DNA of 6,356 nucleotides from an uncultured Ileibacterium sp. (lineage in GTDB: Bacteria; Bacillota; Clostridia; Peptostreptococcales; Anaerovoracaceae): assembly GCA_902488835.1 (NCBI GenBank), contig CABTXQ010000057.1, forward strand, positions 1-6,356, given 5' to 3'. Numbering within the stretch: the stretch's first letter is position 1; every line of letters starts with the position of its first letter. The notes under the pieces are model-generated. The model saw only the letters and a list, made by a program, of their open reading frames with translations. It did no database searches and had not been told where the DNA came from. Of the stretch, positions 4,970-6,356 are shown piece by piece. A program made the position numbers and the translations under genes.

Positions 4970-6356
4970 ATGGAAAAGATAAAAAAGTATATGGGGCTTA
5001 CATTTCGCCCTGAATTAATTACTGACAATGTGAATAAGACTATGGTGCTAAACAGATTCCTTGGTAATCCATTAATGGTAATTATTTACATATTAATTAT
5101 TAATATAATAATAACATTTGCATTTAGCTTTGTACTTAATGTTTTAAGTAATATCCCTTTAATGATCAAAGATATTAACAATATAGATAAGTATATAAAC
5201 TTTTCTCAAGCCATTCCGAGGATAGGTGTTTCAAAGGAACGGAAAATAATATATATTTTCTTTTTTATTGTTCTACTTATATTAGATATAAGAAAGGCAT
5301 ATTTACTTAGAATATCTTACTCTGAAAAGGATATAAACAAAGGTAATCAAGGAACGAGAAGATGGACTACATTAAAAGAGATAGATAAGCAGTATAAGGA
5401 AATCGACTTAATGCCAAGTACATATGAGCTTGTTGATATAAAAGATATTTCTGAAAGTGAATATGATAAGCTTCCAAAAGAGGGTGGCAGTTATGTTGAT
5501 GGATATATATTTGATGAAGATGGAGTTGTAATTAAAGAAAAGATAAAAACACCAAACTGGTATAAGGGGAAAGGGGGTATTCCGGTTACTAGATGGAAAG
5601 ATAAGATATATATTGACTCACAGCTTACAAACAATTTATTCATAGGAACAACCAGGTCAGGAAAAGGAGAGATGTTTGTTTTTTCGTTGATAGATATATT
5701 ATCAAGAGCATATAAAAAAGCTGATAGACCATCGATGATAATTTTTGATCCAAAATTAGAACTATATAAATCTTCAAAGAATACACTTGAAAAAAGGGGT
5801 TATATAACAAGGCTTTTAAACCTTGATAATCCAAAACTTAGTGCAGGCTATGACCCAACTGCAATAATTACTGAATACTATGCTGAAGGTAAACTTGATG
5901 AAGCACAAATGCTTGCAAAGTCATTTTCATTTAACATTTTTAATTCAAGTAAAAACTTGCAAGAGCCTATTTGGAAAAACACCGCTACAGACTTATTTAC
6001 AGCATTAATAATAGCAGTATGTAGTGATTGCATAAGCATGGACGAGGAATTAAACTCAAAAAGACGAGATAAGCTAAAGCGTATGAAGGAAAACTTTGAT
6101 TATTTTGATGATAAAGATGAAGCAAGAAAAAGATTTTATCAAGTAAAGGATAGTCTAGGTAAAAAAGAGGATTTAATTACAAATAGCTCAGAGTTAGGAC
6201 TTAATTATGCACCACCTGAATATGCTTTTAAGAATATTTATCCAAACAGAAAAAATATAAATTGCTTTTCAGTAATTAATTTTTTCCGTGAACTATGCGA
6301 TGTAAACAGTGTAAAAATGGATTTAGATATGCTATTTGGCGGAAAAATGGCAGGAG
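4970..6356 (+). CDS. VirD4/TraG-type conjugative coupling ATPase (T4CP), 5' part
   Basis: The frame is open to the right edge, giving 462 residues without a stop. Type IV coupling proteins are membrane ATPases that bring the relaxase-DNA complex to the secretion channel. Two membrane helices (about 35-59 and 93-107) are followed by GTRRWTTLKEI at 128-138, the usual G-x-x-R-W motif after the helices. The Walker A is GTTRSGKGE at 226-234, with Gly after the Lys as is usual in this family. The DPKxELY motif is at 260-266, but with Leu263 where Gly is normal. The Walker B (LDEF type) would lie beyond the window. A charged stretch at about 356-430 looks longer than in relatives I recall. ATG 4970 touches the preceding TAA (4967-4969) with no clear ribosome site, so translation is probably coupled to the RadC fusion gene; an in-frame ATG at 4991 has no better site. 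It acts at the cytoplasmic membrane. Confidence 0.9.
   Translation, partial: MEKIKKYMGLTFRPELITDNVNKTMVLNRFLGNPLMVIIYILIINIIITFAFSFVLNVLSNIPLMIKDINNIDKYINFSQAIPRIGVSKERKIIYIFFFIVLLILDIRKAYLLRISYSEKDINKGNQGTRRWTTLKEIDKQYKEIDLMPSTYELVDIKDISESEYDKLPKEGGSYVDGYIFDEDGVVIKEKIKTPNWYKGKGGIPVTRWKDKIYIDSQLTNNLFIGTTRSGKGEMFVFSLIDILSRAYKKADRPSMIIFDPKLELYKSSKNTLEKRGYITRLLNLDNPKLSAGYDPTAIITEYYAEGKLDEAQMLAKSFSFNIFNSSKNLQEPIWKNTATDLFTALIIAVCSDCISMDEELNSKRRDKLKRMKENFDYFDDKDEARKRFYQVKDSLGKKEDLITNSSELGLNYAPPEYAFKNIYPNRKNINCFSVINFFRELCDVNSVKMDLDMLFGGKMAG

Noticed and set aside
1880..5834. Other minus-strand ORFs (1880-2116, 2813-3103, 3433-3750, 3751-3939, 4804-5028, 5640-5834)
   Set aside because: Each lies opposite a gene with clear domain motifs and has no start context or recognisable family.
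1..6356. Search for oriT, CRISPR array, tRNA, insertion-sequence ends or att sites
   Set aside because: No repeat array, cloverleaf, transposase fragment or direct flanking repeat was seen by eye. The gaps between genes are too short for most of these.

Overview
The window is a continuous piece of a conjugative mobile element, either an integrative and conjugative element or a conjugative plasmid, from a low-GC Gram-positive bacterium. The DNA is A+T-rich by eye, ATA and AGA codons are common, Shine-Dalgarno sites are purine-rich, and the proteins match families typical of Clostridia and related Firmicutes. The species cannot be named from this sequence. All genes lie on the + strand, and the only gaps are 61, 11, 10 and 66 bases.

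Layout: (1) The 3' end of a large wall-anchored adhesin, with the end of a VaFE/T-Q ester-bond-type repeat and a YPLTG sortase signal, ends at 466. (2) A 13-bp GAAA-loop hairpin (480-509) follows it. (3) A 316-residue secreted, membrane-anchored protein of unknown function lies at 528-1478. (4) A strongly acidic 51-residue protein at 1490-1645 overlaps by 8 nt (5) an ArdC-like anti-restriction zincin protein (1638-3047) with an unassigned C-terminal extension. (6) A 73-residue two-helix membrane protein of the TrbC/VirB2 pilin type sits at 3058-3279, followed by a strong intrinsic terminator (3299-3330). (7) A 38-residue protein at 3346-3462 again overlaps by 8 nt (8) a RadC/JAB-domain protein fused to polyvalent-protein domains (3455-4969). 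That gene has a good internal ribosome site and ATG at 4570-4585 that could release its last 128 residues. (9) A VirD4/TraG-type coupling ATPase begins at 4970, directly after the previous stop, and runs off the right edge.

How the genes fit together (inference): the adhesin and the 316-residue protein would act at the surface, perhaps in cell contact. The pilin-like protein and the coupling ATPase belong to the type IV secretion machinery. The ArdC-like and RadC/polyvalent proteins resemble those that conjugative elements and phages use to protect or process incoming DNA. The most unusual points are the repeated small-ORF/8-nt-overlap design before the two DNA-protection genes, the internal start in the RadC fusion, the terminator dividing the pilin gene from the downstream transfer genes, and a DPKLEL variant of the usual DPKGEL motif in the coupling protein. 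No relaxase, integrase, oriT, tRNA, rRNA, CRISPR array or insertion sequence was seen.
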